Source: Rugosimonospora acidiphila (GTDB lineage: Bacteria > Actinomycetota > Actinomycetes > Mycobacteriales > Micromonosporaceae). Taken from it: a DNA stretch of 64,000 nt. A program made the translations under genes and the position numbers. The first letter of the stretch is position 1. Every line of letters starts with the position of its first letter. Shown one piece after another: positions 42,368-51,410 of this stretch. The DNA lies in assembly GCF_039543385.1 (NCBI RefSeq), contig NZ_BAABJQ010000003.1, positions 186,001 to 250,000 of the forward strand, in the 5' to 3' direction. Under the pieces are notes generated by a model. The model saw only the letters and a program-made list of their open reading frames with translations. It was not told the DNA's origin and did not search any database.

Positions 42368-45274
42368 ATGGCATCTGTCCCACCTCCCGCTAGACGACGA
42401 TCACTGATCGCTGGTGTGCTGACGCTGATGGTCGCGATCGGCTCGGCCGCGACCGCCGGCCCCACGTTCGCCGCCACGTCCGCCGGATCCGCCGCGCCGG
42501 TCGCCGTCGTCGCGAATGATTCGTCGAAGGCCTCGGCGCCGACCACGTCGACGGCGACAGCGAATGACATCGCGGCCAGCCCGGCCGCCGTGGGCGATGC
42601 TCAGCCGAGCAGCGGGCTGCTGCTGGACTACGACTTCGAGAACGCGAACGGCAGCGCCATCCCCGACTCCTCCGGCAACGGCAACGACGGCACCATCCAC
42701 GGAACCGCCGCCTACGAGGCCGGCCCCAACGGCGAGGGCAGCGCCCTGGTCTTTCCCGGCGGACCGTCCACCACGGCCAACCCCACCTACGTGTCGATCC
42801 CGAACAACATCCTGCAGGGCCGCACCGCGCTGACCGTGTCGGCCTGGGTCAAGTGGGGCTCGGCCTCACGGGTGAACCAATGGCTCTTCGGGTTGGGTAC
42901 CGACAACCAGAAGTATCTGTTCGCGACGCCCGGCAACGGCAGCGGCAAGCTGTACGCCGCCATCACCACCGGCTCCTACCAGAACGAGACCGGCGTCCCG
43001 GCGACCGCCACCCTGCCGGTCGGCAGTTGGCAGCAGCTGACCTTCACCATCGATTCCGCGACGGGCAATGAGGCCTTCTACCTCAATGGCGCGGTCATCG
43101 GTACGGCGTCCACCGTGGTGACCTCCCCGAACGACGTGTACGCGGCGGCCTCCGCGGTGGCAGGGTACATCGGCAAGTCCTTCTACAGCCCCGATCCGTA
43201 CTTCCAGGGTTCCATCGCCGACTTTGAAATCTACGACCGTGCCCTGACTGCGGGCGAGGTGGCCGTCCTCGCGGGCAACACGACGCTGATCAGCGCGGTG
43301 ACGCTCACGCAGCTGAAGGTTCCGGCGATCATCACTGCCGCCTCCGGCACGGTCGTGCTGCCCGTCGCCCCCGGCACCGATCCGACGAGGCTGGCTCCCG
43401 AGTTCACCTTGGCGGCCGGATCGTCGATCTCGCCGCCGAGCGGCAGCACCCAGGATTTCACCAGCCCGGTGATCTATACCGTGACCGGCTCGGACGGAAG
43501 TACCAAGAAGTGGAGCGTGAAGGCGGTCGCGCTGAAGACTCCGCTGCTGCCCGGCTACAACGCCGACCCGAACATCGTGGTGTTCGGCGACACCTACTAC
43601 ATCTACCCGACCACCGATGGCATCGCGAACTGGGGCAGCACCAGCTTCCACGCCTTCTCATCCAAGGACCTGGTGCACTGGACCGACGACGGGACGATCC
43701 TGCGCCTGGGCACGGACGTGACGTGGGCGACCGCGAACGCGTGGGCGCCGACCCTAGCGCAGCGCAACGGCAAGTTCTACTTCTACTTCGTCGCGAGCAA
43801 CAACATCGGGGTCGCGGTGGGCGACTCGCCCACCGGACCGTTCACGGACGCGCTGGGCAGGCCGCTGATCGCCGCCGGGCAGTTCGCGGGATCGGCGATC
43901 GACCCGGACGTGTTCACCGACACCGACGGCAGCAGCTACCTCTACTGGGGCAACGGCACCGGACACGTCGTGCGGCTCAACGACGACATGATTTCGTTCG
44001 ACACGTCCGCGATCCACGACTACAAGCCGACGGGGTACGGCGAGGGCAGCTTCGCCTTCAAGCGCGGCGGCACCTACTACCTCATGTGGTCACAGAATGA
44101 CACCCGGTCGGTGGACTACCAGGTGGACTACGCCACCAGCACCTCGCCCCTGGGACCCTGGACCTACCGCGGTGTCATCCTGCGGAAGGACGTCACCCAG
44201 GGCATCCTCGGCACCGGCCACGACTCGGTCGTGAACGTCCCTGGCACCGACGACTGGTACGTCGCCTACCATCGCTTCGCCATCCCGGACGGCGACGGGT
44301 ACCACCGCGAGACGACCATCGACAGGCTGGAGTTCAACGCGGACGGGACCATCAAGCCCGTCGTGCCCACCCTCGACTCGATCGCGCCCGAGCCGGTGCC
44401 GCCGGTCTCGGTCGAGCCGACCATCTCGTCGGTGTCCATCGCCCCGGGCGACACGGTCTCGGGCGACATCACAGTATCCGCGACGGTGGTTGCCGGAGCC
44501 GACAACGCGAGCAGCCGGCTCTCCTACACCTATCTGGAGCTGAACCGGGACGGGACCTGGTTGACCGACAACACCGTGGCGGGGGGCAGCACCAACAACG
44601 GGGCGTCGCCCACCCTCGTGCTGGACACCGCCAGGTATCCGAACGGGACGTACAACCTGAAGATCGACGCTGTGGCGGTGGGCGGAGCCACGACGGAGCG
44701 GACCATCAGTTTCACCATTGGCAACGGCCCCGCCCTGTCGTTCGCCGCGCCCGGCTCCGAGGCGAAGGTCTCCGGCACCGTACCCGTCTCGGTCCAGCTC
44801 GGTGGGCCGAACCTGCAGGCGTACAACCTGCGCATCGATGGCGCCGGTCTGCAGTACGCCTACCTGCCCCAGCCCGGCACGCAGTCGTTCGAGTTGAACA
44901 CGACCACGTTGACCAACGGCGTACACACGCTGCTGGCCACCGCGACCAACAGCGCCGGGTACAAGACAACGATCACCGAGCGGATCACCGTCAACAATCC
45001 GCCGGTGGTGAGGTTCGTGGCGCCGTCCAATGGACTGACCTTGGGCGGAATCATTCCGATCTCGGTGTCACTGTCGGGTCAGGGCCTGCAAACCTACGAC
45101 CTGCAACTCGACGCCACCGTGCTGCAGCATCAGTCCCAGCCCCAACCAGGGATGCTGACCTTCCGGCTGAACGCGACGGCCTGGGCCGCGGGCGCACACA
45201 CGCTGCTGGCCACCGCGACCGACAGCGCCGGAAACACCACGGCGGTCACCGAGAAGATCACCATCATCGGCTGA
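42368..45274 (+). CDS. secreted GH43 arabinanase-like enzyme with LamG and Ig-like modules
   Basis: 968 residues. ATG at 42368 has AAGGAG nine bases upstream and is preferred over the ATG at 42347. A signal peptide is followed by a LamG/concanavalin-like domain (about 75-300, LDYDFENANGSAIPDSSGNG) and a small beta domain (about 310-390). The GH43 five-bladed propeller starts at GYNADPNIVVF. The catalytic set is Asp400 (base), Asp512 in AIDPDVF and Glu559 in YGEGSFAF. C-terminal Ig-like modules (about 680-968) include two repeats of about 90 residues sharing HTLLATATNSAGY / HTLLATATDSAGN. The closest biochemical relatives are arabinanases and arabinofuranosidases. The promoter palindrome fits control by an arabinose-type LacI regulator. 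Confidence 0.92.
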   Translation: MASVPPPARRRSLIAGVLTLMVAIGSAATAGPTFAATSAGSAAPVAVVANDSSKASAPTTSTATANDIAASPAAVGDAQPSSGLLLDYDFENANGSAIPDSSGNGNDGTIHGTAAYEAGPNGEGSALVFPGGPSTTANPTYVSIPNNILQGRTALTVSAWVKWGSASRVNQWLFGLGTDNQKYLFATPGNGSGKLYAAITTGSYQNETGVPATATLPVGSWQQLTFTIDSATGNEAFYLNGAVIGTASTVVTSPNDVYAAASAVAGYIGKSFYSPDPYFQGSIADFEIYDRALTAGEVAVLAGNTTLISAVTLTQLKVPAIITAASGTVVLPVAPGTDPTRLAPEFTLAAGSSISPPSGSTQDFTSPVIYTVTGSDGSTKKWSVKAVALKTPLLPGYNADPNIVVFGDTYYIYPTTDGIANWGSTSFHAFSSKDLVHWTDDGTILRLGTDVTWATANAWAPTLAQRNGKFYFYFVASNNIGVAVGDSPTGPFTDALGRPLIAAGQFAGSAIDPDVFTDTDGSSYLYWGNGTGHVVRLNDDMISFDTSAIHDYKPTGYGEGSFAFKRGGTYYLMWSQNDTRSVDYQVDYATSTSPLGPWTYRGVILRKDVTQGILGTGHDSVVNVPGTDDWYVAYHRFAIPDGDGYHRETTIDRLEFNADGTIKPVVPTLDSIAPEPVPPVSVEPTISSVSIAPGDTVSGDITVSATVVAGADNASSRLSYTYLELNRDGTWLTDNTVAGGSTNNGASPTLVLDTARYPNGTYNLKIDAVAVGGATTERTISFTIGNGPALSFAAPGSEAKVSGTVPVSVQLGGPNLQAYNLRIDGAGLQYAYLPQPGTQSFELNTTTLTNGVHTLLATATNSAGYKTTITERITVNNPPVVRFVAPSNGLTLGGIIPISVSLSGQGLQTYDLQLDATVLQHQSQPQPGMLTFRLNATAWAAGAHTLLATATDSAGNTTAVTEKITIIG

Positions 45275-45380
45275 GGGCAGGGTCCGCCGCTGTCCGGCCC
45301 GCCACGGCCGGGGCGGCGGACCCGTCGATGCGGGCGCGGGACCTGAACGCCGAAGACATGCCGGCCGTGTCCACGCGCGG

Positions 45381-45419
45381 TCCCGGCGGGACGCCGTGTG
45401 ACACGGCGTCCCGCCGGGA
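45381..45419. terminator. long bidirectional terminator hairpin
   Basis: A perfect 19-bp inverted repeat (arms 45381-45399 and 45401-45419, TCCCGGCGGGACGCCGTGT and its complement) has a single central base. It sits between the convergent GH43 and phosphoesterase genes, 12 bp from the latter. Confidence 0.75.
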
Positions 45420-45430
45420 GCCCGGGGCGG

Positions 45431-47032
45431 CTACTTCTTCGGCTGTTTCGGCATGCTCTGGTGCTGTCCGGGGAGCGGGGGCAGCGGCAGTTTGGCCGAT
45501 GCGGTGCGGGCCGAGACGAACGCCGCCCGGTTGGCCGGGTCGAACTCGGGGCTGGTCGGTGCCGGTCGAGGACTGCCCGGGATCAGGGCGCCGGTGAGGT
45601 CGCCGAAGGTTTGGCGCCGCCACGGACTGATGTTGGGGAACGTGATCGGCCCTCGACCGGACAGGCCTCCGGCAGCGGCGACTGCCTCGATGAACTGCAG
45701 GCACGACGTGTGGTCCGAGATGCCGGAGAAGATGTTCCCGCCGATGGTCCACGGGGAAATGATGGTGCACGGTACCCGGAACCCGCCGCCGACCGGCCAG
45801 CCTCCGCCGATGGTGCCGGTGCCCTGCGAAGACACCTTGGTCACGAATTCCTCGGGGAATTCGGCCTTGTTCGGGACGGGCGGTGGGACATGGTCGAAGA
45901 AGCCGTCGTTCTCGTCGTAGACGAGAACGAACACCGTCGTGTTCCACAGTTCCTCGTTGGACGCCAGGGCGTCGAGTTTCTCGGCGATCTGCTGAGCGCC
46001 GAGGGCGGCCTGGGGCGGCGTGTTCGACGGGTGCTCCTGCCGCAGGCCCGGGTGGAGGAACGACACGTCGGGCAGGACGCCGTTGGCGCAGTCCTCCTCG
46101 AAAGGATGCGCGGGGTCGGTTGCCGGCGTGGGATTGGCAGGGTCGCCGATACCCCCCGGGGTGCCGTCCCCGAACAGGGTCCCGATCCCGGTCGCGGGAA
46201 GCGTCAGGGCGGCCGGACCGTTCTGGACGTCCGCGAAACGTCCCCAGGTGTTGTTGCCGTTCTCGGGCACGGCATAGAACTTGAAACTGATCCCGGCCTT
46301 GAACAGCGTCGCCGCGCCGCTCTCGTACGTCTGGACCGGACTGGTGGTCGTATCGAGGATGGGTCCACCACCGAGGCCCTGGGGGTCGATGGTGCCGTTC
46401 TGCCAGAAGATCCTGTTGCTGGTGGTGGGACCGAGCACCGAGCAGTGGTAGTGGTCACCAAGGGTGAACGTATCGGCCAGCGCCCAGTGGAAGGGGAGGT
46501 CGTCCCGGGTGTAATAGCCCATCGTGTACTGCCCATTGATCGGGCCGTCCTGCGCCATGTGGGCGGCCAGCCAGCCGTCCATCGCCCCGAAGTTCCACGA
46601 AGCGTGCTGGGCTTCCCAACCATGGTCGAGCGAGTGCACGGTGGTAGCCCCGGTGTTGACCGTGTCGAGGTGGAACGGTTCCAGGTAGCCGTCGGGATTA
46701 GCCGGGTCGGGCTGCTGGAACACCGAATTGCCATTCGGCAGACGGATGGCGTGCCGGTCGGAGAAGCCGGCCACGCCGGGGTAGGCCCCGAAGTAGTGGT
46801 CGAAGCTGCGGTTCTCCTGCATCAAGAACACCACGTGCTTGACCTGGCTCAGATCGAAGCTGCCCTTCTTGGTGGCAGCCGAGGCTGAGGCAGCCTGCAG
46901 AAGGCTGTCGGGCAGGTACCCGTTGAAGCCGGCGGCACCGGCGAGGGCGAGCCCGGTACCGATGAACCCGCGGCGGGAGATCTTCGCATGCCACGGCTTG
47001 GAAGCGAACGATTCGTTGCGTTCTTCCGTCAC
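45431..47032 (-). CDS. Tat-exported phospholipase C/acid phosphatase-type phosphoesterase
   Basis: 533 residues. GTG at 47032 is preferred to the upstream in-frame GTG at 47086 because AAAGGA precedes it and it gives a normal twin-arginine signal (ISRRGFIGTGLALAGAAGFN). The mature protein starts KHVVFLMQENRSFDHYFGAY, the metal-binding signature of the phospholipase C/AcpA alkaline-phosphatase-like superfamily. Later motifs include LGDHYHCSVLGPTTSNRIFW, TTVFVLVYDENDGFFDHVPPP and ISPWTIGGNIFSGISDHTSCLQFIE, supplying the remaining Asp/His ligands. It hydrolyses phosphate esters outside the cell, plausibly phospholipids for phosphate scavenging. It follows the NHL-repeat gene by about 50 bp, suggesting one operon. 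Confidence 0.92.
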   Translation of the reverse strand: MTEERNESFASKPWHAKISRRGFIGTGLALAGAAGFNGYLPDSLLQAASASAATKKGSFDLSQVKHVVFLMQENRSFDHYFGAYPGVAGFSDRHAIRLPNGNSVFQQPDPANPDGYLEPFHLDTVNTGATTVHSLDHGWEAQHASWNFGAMDGWLAAHMAQDGPINGQYTMGYYTRDDLPFHWALADTFTLGDHYHCSVLGPTTSNRIFWQNGTIDPQGLGGGPILDTTTSPVQTYESGAATLFKAGISFKFYAVPENGNNTWGRFADVQNGPAALTLPATGIGTLFGDGTPGGIGDPANPTPATDPAHPFEEDCANGVLPDVSFLHPGLRQEHPSNTPPQAALGAQQIAEKLDALASNEELWNTTVFVLVYDENDGFFDHVPPPVPNKAEFPEEFVTKVSSQGTGTIGGGWPVGGGFRVPCTIISPWTIGGNIFSGISDHTSCLQFIEAVAAAGGLSGRGPITFPNISPWRRQTFGDLTGALIPGSPRPAPTSPEFDPANRAAFVSARTASAKLPLPPLPGQHQSMPKQPKK

Positions 47033-47082
47033 GGAATGATCCTTTGTCTCTTGTTGTCCTAGCGGTCGGTGACCGGCAGAGG

Positions 47083-48285
47083 TCACGGAGCGACCGGGCC
47101 GGCGCCGGTGCCGGACTGGGCCAGTCCGGTCACCTTCGAGATCCGGCCGTTGGAGGTGTCGGCGATCCAGAGGGTGCCGTTGGAGTTGTCGACGGCGACC
47201 GCGGTGGGGCCGTTGAGCTTGGAGTTCGTCGCCGGCCCGTTGGTCTCTTTGCCGGCGGCCGGAGCCGCACCCGCGGTGGCCGCCTGGTTGACCACGGTGA
47301 AGATGTTCCCGTCGGGGGTGACCTCGCGAATGGCGTTGTTCAACCGGTCGGCTATGAACAGGTCGCCCGCCGAGTCCAACGCCACGCCTTCGGGGTCGTA
47401 CAGCCGGGCCGAGGTAGCCGGGCCGCCGTCACCGCTGAAACCACCCACGCCGTCGTCGGCCTGGTCGGCTTCGAAATCGCCGGCCACTGTGGAGATCTTG
47501 CCGGTCTTGGCGTCGACCCGGCGGATGACGTCGTTGCCCGCATCGGCGATGTAAACGTCGCCGGCACCGTCGATGGCCAACCCGGTCGGCTGGTTCAACT
47601 TCGCCTTGGTGGCCTTGCCGCGGTCCCCGGCGTAACCGGGCTTACCAGTGCCGGCGAAGCCGACGATTTTACCGTTGGGCAGTACCTCGTCCACCCGGTT
47701 GTTGCCGGTGTCGGCGACGAACACATCCCCGGCGGCGTCGACCGCGACGGCCTGCGGGGCGTAGAACTGGGCCTTGACCCCCTTACCGCTGGGCTTCTTG
47801 TCCCCGGCCTTTCCGGAGCCGGCGAAGCGGGCGATGATTCCGGTAGACGCGTCGACCTCGCGGATCACGTTGTCCCGGGTATCGGCGATGTAGACGTTGC
47901 CTGCCGCGTCCTCAGCGGTGCCCATCGGCTGGTTCAACGTGGCCGCGCTCGCCGGACCGCCGTCCCCGCTCTCGCCGACCCCCGTGAACAGCCCCGCGAA
48001 CGGATTGGACACCCCCGTCTGGGAATTAAGCTCCGTCACCTGGTTTTCGCTGGTGTTCGACATGTACACGGTGCCGTTGAAGGCGGACACCCCGACTGGA
48101 GCGGCGAAGTCACTCGACACCTGGGTCAGCGTCCCTGTCGCGGGTTGCGTTACCACGGCGTCCACCGTCGCACCCACGTTGTCCGGGGCGGCGGAAGCGG
48201 ATCTGCCAACGGTGAACCCCAGGCCGGTCAACCCGCCCGTGAGTACCGTCGCAGCGATGCCCCACCGCAGCAAATGATGGTTCAT
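47083..48285 (-). CDS. secreted NHL-repeat beta-propeller protein
   Basis: 400 residues. ATG at 48285 begins a signal peptide (HLLRWGIAATVLTGGLTGLGF, ending SASA). Six NHL-type repeats follow with G-D-V-Y/F-I/V-A-D-x-x-N-x-x-I/V-x-x-V (GNVYIADTRDNVIREVD, GDVFVADTGNNRVDEVLP, GDVYIADAGNDVIRRVD, GDLFIADRLNNAIREVTPDG, GTLWIADTSNGRISKVTG). The repeats are separated by G-x-G-x-x-x-D-G-x-x-A loops (GKPGYAGDRGKATKAKLNQP). This makes a five- to six-bladed propeller. Family members bind ligands or proteins outside the cell. It is directly upstream of the phosphoesterase gene and its likely functional partner; no enzymatic residue is claimed. Confidence 0.9.
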   Translation of the reverse strand: MNHHLLRWGIAATVLTGGLTGLGFTVGRSASAAPDNVGATVDAVVTQPATGTLTQVSSDFAAPVGVSAFNGTVYMSNTSENQVTELNSQTGVSNPFAGLFTGVGESGDGGPASAATLNQPMGTAEDAAGNVYIADTRDNVIREVDASTGIIARFAGSGKAGDKKPSGKGVKAQFYAPQAVAVDAAGDVFVADTGNNRVDEVLPNGKIVGFAGTGKPGYAGDRGKATKAKLNQPTGLAIDGAGDVYIADAGNDVIRRVDAKTGKISTVAGDFEADQADDGVGGFSGDGGPATSARLYDPEGVALDSAGDLFIADRLNNAIREVTPDGNIFTVVNQAATAGAAPAAGKETNGPATNSKLNGPTAVAVDNSNGTLWIADTSNGRISKVTGLAQSGTGAGPVAP

Positions 48286-48370
48286 GATCACGACTCTCTC
48301 GGCCCCTGACGTCAAGGCCCGCACCTGACGGTGACCTCCAGAGGAACTGGCAATGAACACACACCAGTCG

Positions 48371-48586
48371 TCAAAACACCCACGGCGGCCTCATCTGTCG
48401 GACGCCACCGGAACCAGTGGTCGAGCCCCTCGCGACCCGGTAGCGGGGGCCGGCGTCGAAGCGCAGCTCGCCCAGAAGCCGCCGCGCGTCGTTGGACGCC
48501 TGGCGGAACGGTGCCAGCAGCAAGTCCAGTTCGTCGTGACGAGCGTCGATCCCGCCCCCGCCCGCGACCTCCACATCCATCATCAC
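48371..48586 (-). CDS. short hypothetical or decayed gene
   Basis: 71 residues from GTG at 48586 with strong GC bias at third codon positions. The middle (DARHDELDLLLAPFRQASND, ARRLLGELRFDAGPRYRVARG) is protein-like and helical, after which the frame loses quality; a neighbouring frame would continue LDHWFRWRPTDEAAVGVL to 48312. This is either a small real gene or a frameshifted remnant. No family is recognised. It lies in the 518-bp gap between the NHL-repeat and wrbA genes, where nothing else but the wrbA terminator is seen. Confidence 0.3.
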   Translation of the reverse strand: MMMDVEVAGGGGIDARHDELDLLLAPFRQASNDARRLLGELRFDAGPRYRVARGSTTGSGGVRQMRPPWVF

Positions 48587-48741
48587 GAGACGTCGAACCT
48601 CGCCGAGAGCGCGGGGGATGAGAGCAACTCGATCGGGCCGGCCGCGGTGTTGCTGATTGCGCGGTCACGGCCGGAGAAGCATGCGTCGACATGGCAAGGG
48701 TGACGTGCCGGTACCAGGCGTCGCTGCGGCGGCACGGGGCG

Positions 48742-48786
48742 AAAAAACGGCGGGGCCACCCGACCGGTCGGTCGGGCGGCCCCGCC
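48742..48786 (-). terminator. rho-independent terminator of wrbA
   Basis: The outer stem GGCGGGGCC / GGCCCCGCC (48749-48757 and 48778-48786) encloses an inner CCGACC/GGTCGG helix, and six A residues at 48742-48747 become a U-tract on the minus-strand transcript, 18 bp past the wrbA stop. It is the only canonical U-tract terminator noticed in the window. Confidence 0.9.
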
Positions 48787-48803
48787 TACTGCGGCCGCGC
48801 CGG

Positions 48804-49421
48804 TCAGGCGTTGGCGCCAGCCTTGAGCTGCCCGGCGATGGTGACCAGCCGGGTCGCCAGGTGGTCCAGGGCGGTGAACTGCACGTCGGTCAGCGGGAAC
48901 TCGCCGGCACCGCCGGTGACGTGGGAGACACCGTAGGGGTTGCCGTCCACGAACTTCGACGGGTCGGTGTAGCCCGGCGGGACCAGGATGCCACCGAAGT
49001 GGTAAATGGTGTTGTAGAGCGCGAGCAGCGTGGACTCCTGGCCGCCGTGCGCCGTCGAGGTGGAGGTGAAACCGGCGTACGCCTTGTTGGCCAGCAGGCC
49101 CTGGGCCCACTGCGGGCCGAGGGTGTCGATGAACTGCTTGAGCTGGCTGGTGATGTTGCCGTAACGGGTCGGCGAGCCGAACAGCACGGCGTCGGCCCAT
49201 ACGACGTCGTCGGCGGTCGCCTTCAGCTCGTTCTTGGTGGTGTCGAAGTGCTGGCTCCACGCCGCGTTCGAGGCGATGGCCTCGGCCGGGGCGAGCTCGG
49301 CGACCTGGCGCAGGCGCACCTCGGCGCCGGCCTTCTCGCCGGCCGCGGCCAGCCGCTGCGCCATCGCGTGCACTGTGCCGGTGGACGAGTAGTAGATGAT
49401 GGTGAGCTTCGTGCCGCTCAA
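48804..49421 (-). CDS. wrbA: NAD(P)H:quinone oxidoreductase, WrbA type
   Basis: 205 residues. TTG at 49421 is chosen because GGAG precedes it and the flavodoxin fold begins at once: KLTIIYYSSTGTVHAMAQRL (FMN phosphate loop). Other family motifs are VLFGSPTRYGNITSQLKQFIDTLG, FTSTSTAHGGQESTLLALYNTIYHFGGILVPPG and the Tyr-Gly-V-S-H-V-T-G-G loop. WrbA is a tetrameric FMN enzyme that reduces quinones by two electrons and prevents redox cycling. Length and motifs are typical. A perfect 26-bp dyad upstream (49491-49516) is the probable operator of a redox- or quinone-sensing repressor not encoded in the window. Confidence 0.93.
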   Translation of the reverse strand: MSGTKLTIIYYSSTGTVHAMAQRLAAAGEKAGAEVRLRQVAELAPAEAIASNAAWSQHFDTTKNELKATADDVVWADAVLFGSPTRYGNITSQLKQFIDTLGPQWAQGLLANKAYAGFTSTSTAHGGQESTLLALYNTIYHFGGILVPPGYTDPSKFVDGNPYGVSHVTGGAGEFPLTDVQFTALDHLATRLVTIAGQLKAGANA

Positions 49422-49490
49422 AACAACACTCCAGGTACTGGTGAGGGATCGGGTGGAGGTGCCGGCCACCCGAGGGTGTCCGCCCCGCCC

Positions 49491-49516
49491 GACTCGGCAA
49501 ATTTATTTGCCGAGTC
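49491..49516. promoter_or_regulatory. 26-bp perfect dyad upstream of wrbA
   Basis: Arms GACTCGGCAAAT (49491-49502) and ATTTGCCGAGTC (49505-49516) are exact complements with a TT centre, 70 bp before the TTG start. The A/T-rich core inside a GC-rich region is typical of an operator overlapping the -10 region. It would suit a MarR-, HxlR- or TetR-type dimer. Confidence 0.75.
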
Positions 49517-49521
49517 AAGAA

Positions 49522-50211
49522 TCATGGCTAATTGTTGCGCTGTCAACGATCTCGGGGCGAAGTGCCCTTCATCACGGCCGGACCGCCCGTCAGCGTCGTA
49601 CGGCGGCCTGGCACCGAAGCGGCATCCGCGTGCGCGCGCCGGGCGTTCGAGGCGTGAACAGGTCAGTTCGTCATCCGTGTCCGGTTAGTCGCTGCCTCCT
49701 GGTCGTCGCGCACCCACCGCCAGGTGGACCGGCGCGCCAGCCACCATCCAACAGCGACCACGCCCTCAACTGTGAAGGGCCAGGTTGCCGGGAGTCGAGC
49801 GTCTGACCTCCACGCTCGTGATGAAGCATGTCGTCGCCGACCGTCCGCTCCCCGAATAGCGGGTAATTCGCAGTCATCAATCAGATGTGAACCCGTCCCG
49901 GGGTTGCTTCATGTGCGCAAAGCATTGACCAATATCATCGCCCCTGGCTCCCGGTCATAGCTGACCTCGCCGGGTCATCGGCAGGCTTCGTCTTCGAGGA
50001 ATCGCCGCCCCGAGAGGCTGGCCGTCGGCGGCGCCGAGCAAGGGGCGTGCCGTTTGCCCCAGCTTCTGGGGTACGCGCGGGCCCCAGATTGCCGCCCATC
50101 GGTCCTACTTTCGTTCATATTCGTAAAAGTTCAAATTGAATCATGCAAAGGTCTTTACATGCTGGCAATGATTTCCTAGAGTCCGCCGTAACTTCAATGT
50201 TGGAGCTGCGG
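49522..50211. other. intergenic region between wrbA and the ROK regulator
   Basis: About 690 bp without a convincing gene. Its right end (50110-50160) is A/T-rich for this genome and contains TTCAAATTGAA (50130-50140), a possible operator for the ROK protein, and should hold the promoter of the ROK-ABC operon. An upstream ATG at 50143 is in frame with the ROK gene but lacks a ribosome binding site. Nothing was seen in 49522-50100. Confidence 0.5.
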
Positions 50212-51408
50212 ATGGTCCTCTCTGATCTGCCGCTAGTGCCGAACCTGTTGCCGCTTCGGCTACTGAGCCTGCTGCGCGATCGCGGGGCCTTGTCGCGTGC
50301 CGAGTTGGCAGACCGGTTGGCCGAGCCGCGAGCACGGGTGATGGCGGAGATCTCGGCGTTGGTCTCCGGCGGCCTGGTACGAGAGGCAGGGCCCGCGGCA
50401 TCGCGCGGAGGTCGAAGGTCCACACTGGTCGAACTGTCCCCGGACATCCGGCTGGCGGCCATCGACCTGGGCGCGTCATCGATCGATGTGGAGATCACCG
50501 ACGGCCGGTTGGAGCCGGTCGCGGCCCATGCGGAGCCGGCTGACATTCGATCGGGCCCGAAGGTCGTGCTCCACCGGGTGAACGAGATCCTGGAGAAGCT
50601 GCAGGCGCAGGGTGCGTACCAGCGGCTGCAAGCGATCGGCATCGGGGTGCCGGGGCCGGTCAGCTTCCGTGACGGGGTTCCGGTGTCTCCGCCCATCATG
50701 CCGGGCTGGGACCGGTATCCGGTGCGGGACCTGCTCAGCCGGGAGCACGGTTGTCCGGTAGTGGTGGACAACGACGTGAACATCATGGCCATCGGTGAGC
50801 GGTACGGCGGCGTGGCGCGATCCGTGGGTAACCTGCTGTTCCTGAAGCTCGGTACGGGTATCGGCTGCGGGATCTACCTCGGCGGTGAGGTGTACCGCGG
50901 GACCGACGGGTGTGCCGGGGACATCGGGCACATGCAAATGGACGGGCACGGCCAGGTGTGCTCCTGCGGCAATCTCGGGTGCCTGGAGGCAGTGTTCAGC
51001 GGCAACGCGTTGGCCCGGGACGCGTTGGCGGTGGCGCGGTCCGGTACGTCGCCGGCCCTGGCGCAGCGGTTGAACAGCAACGGCTCGGTGGACGCGCGGG
51101 ATGTCGCCGACGGCGCCGCCGCCGGTGATTCGACGTGTGTGCGCTTGATTCGCGATGGTGGGCATCTGGTCGGTACCGCGTTGGCGGGTCTGGTCAGCTT
51201 CATCAACCCGTCGATGATTGTGATCGGTGGCGGGCTGTGCGGGTTGGGTCATGCGTTGCTCGCCGAGATCCGCAGCGTGGTGTACCGGCGTTCGCTTCCG
51301 CTGGCCACGGGCAACCTGCCGATCGTGATGTCGGAACTGGGGCCGCGGGCCGGGGTGGTCGGCGCGGCGGTGTTGGCCAGCGAGTTGGCCTACGGCGGTC
51401 TGGAGTGA
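50212..51408 (+). CDS. ROK-family transcriptional regulator
   Basis: 398 residues. ATG at 50212 (GGAG six bases upstream) is preferred; ATGs at 50143 and 50197 are in frame. An N-terminal winged helix (LLSLLRDRGALSRAELADRLAEPRARVMAEI) is followed by the ROK sugar-kinase fold: LAAIDLGASSIDVEITDG, the IGIGVPGPVSF loop, LLFLKLGTGIGCGIYLGGEVYRG, and the zinc site DIGHMQMDGHGQVCSCGNLGCLEA. The DNA-binding head makes it a NagC/XylR-type repressor rather than a kinase. It is the first gene of the operon, with its stop next to the ATPase start, so it probably responds to the sugar imported by that transporter. Confidence 0.94.
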   Translation: MVLSDLPLVPNLLPLRLLSLLRDRGALSRAELADRLAEPRARVMAEISALVSGGLVREAGPAASRGGRRSTLVELSPDIRLAAIDLGASSIDVEITDGRLEPVAAHAEPADIRSGPKVVLHRVNEILEKLQAQGAYQRLQAIGIGVPGPVSFRDGVPVSPPIMPGWDRYPVRDLLSREHGCPVVVDNDVNIMAIGERYGGVARSVGNLLFLKLGTGIGCGIYLGGEVYRGTDGCAGDIGHMQMDGHGQVCSCGNLGCLEAVFSGNALARDALAVARSGTSPALAQRLNSNGSVDARDVADGAAAGDSTCVRLIRDGGHLVGTALAGLVSFINPSMIVIGGGLCGLGHALLAEIRSVVYRRSLPLATGNLPIVMSELGPRAGVVGAAVLASELAYGGLE

Positions 51409-51410
51409 TG

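Noticed and set aside
48312..48692. Second minus-strand frame ending LDHWFRWRPTDEAAVGVL
   Set aside because: Only its last 35 codons look coding. It may continue the short gene at 48371-48586 after a frameshift, but the evidence is too weak for a pseudogene call.
51135..51410. Upstream extension of the second sugar ATPase
   Set aside because: This part overlaps the ROK gene in another frame. The ABC domain starts only after the ATG at 51411, which has a ribosome binding site.
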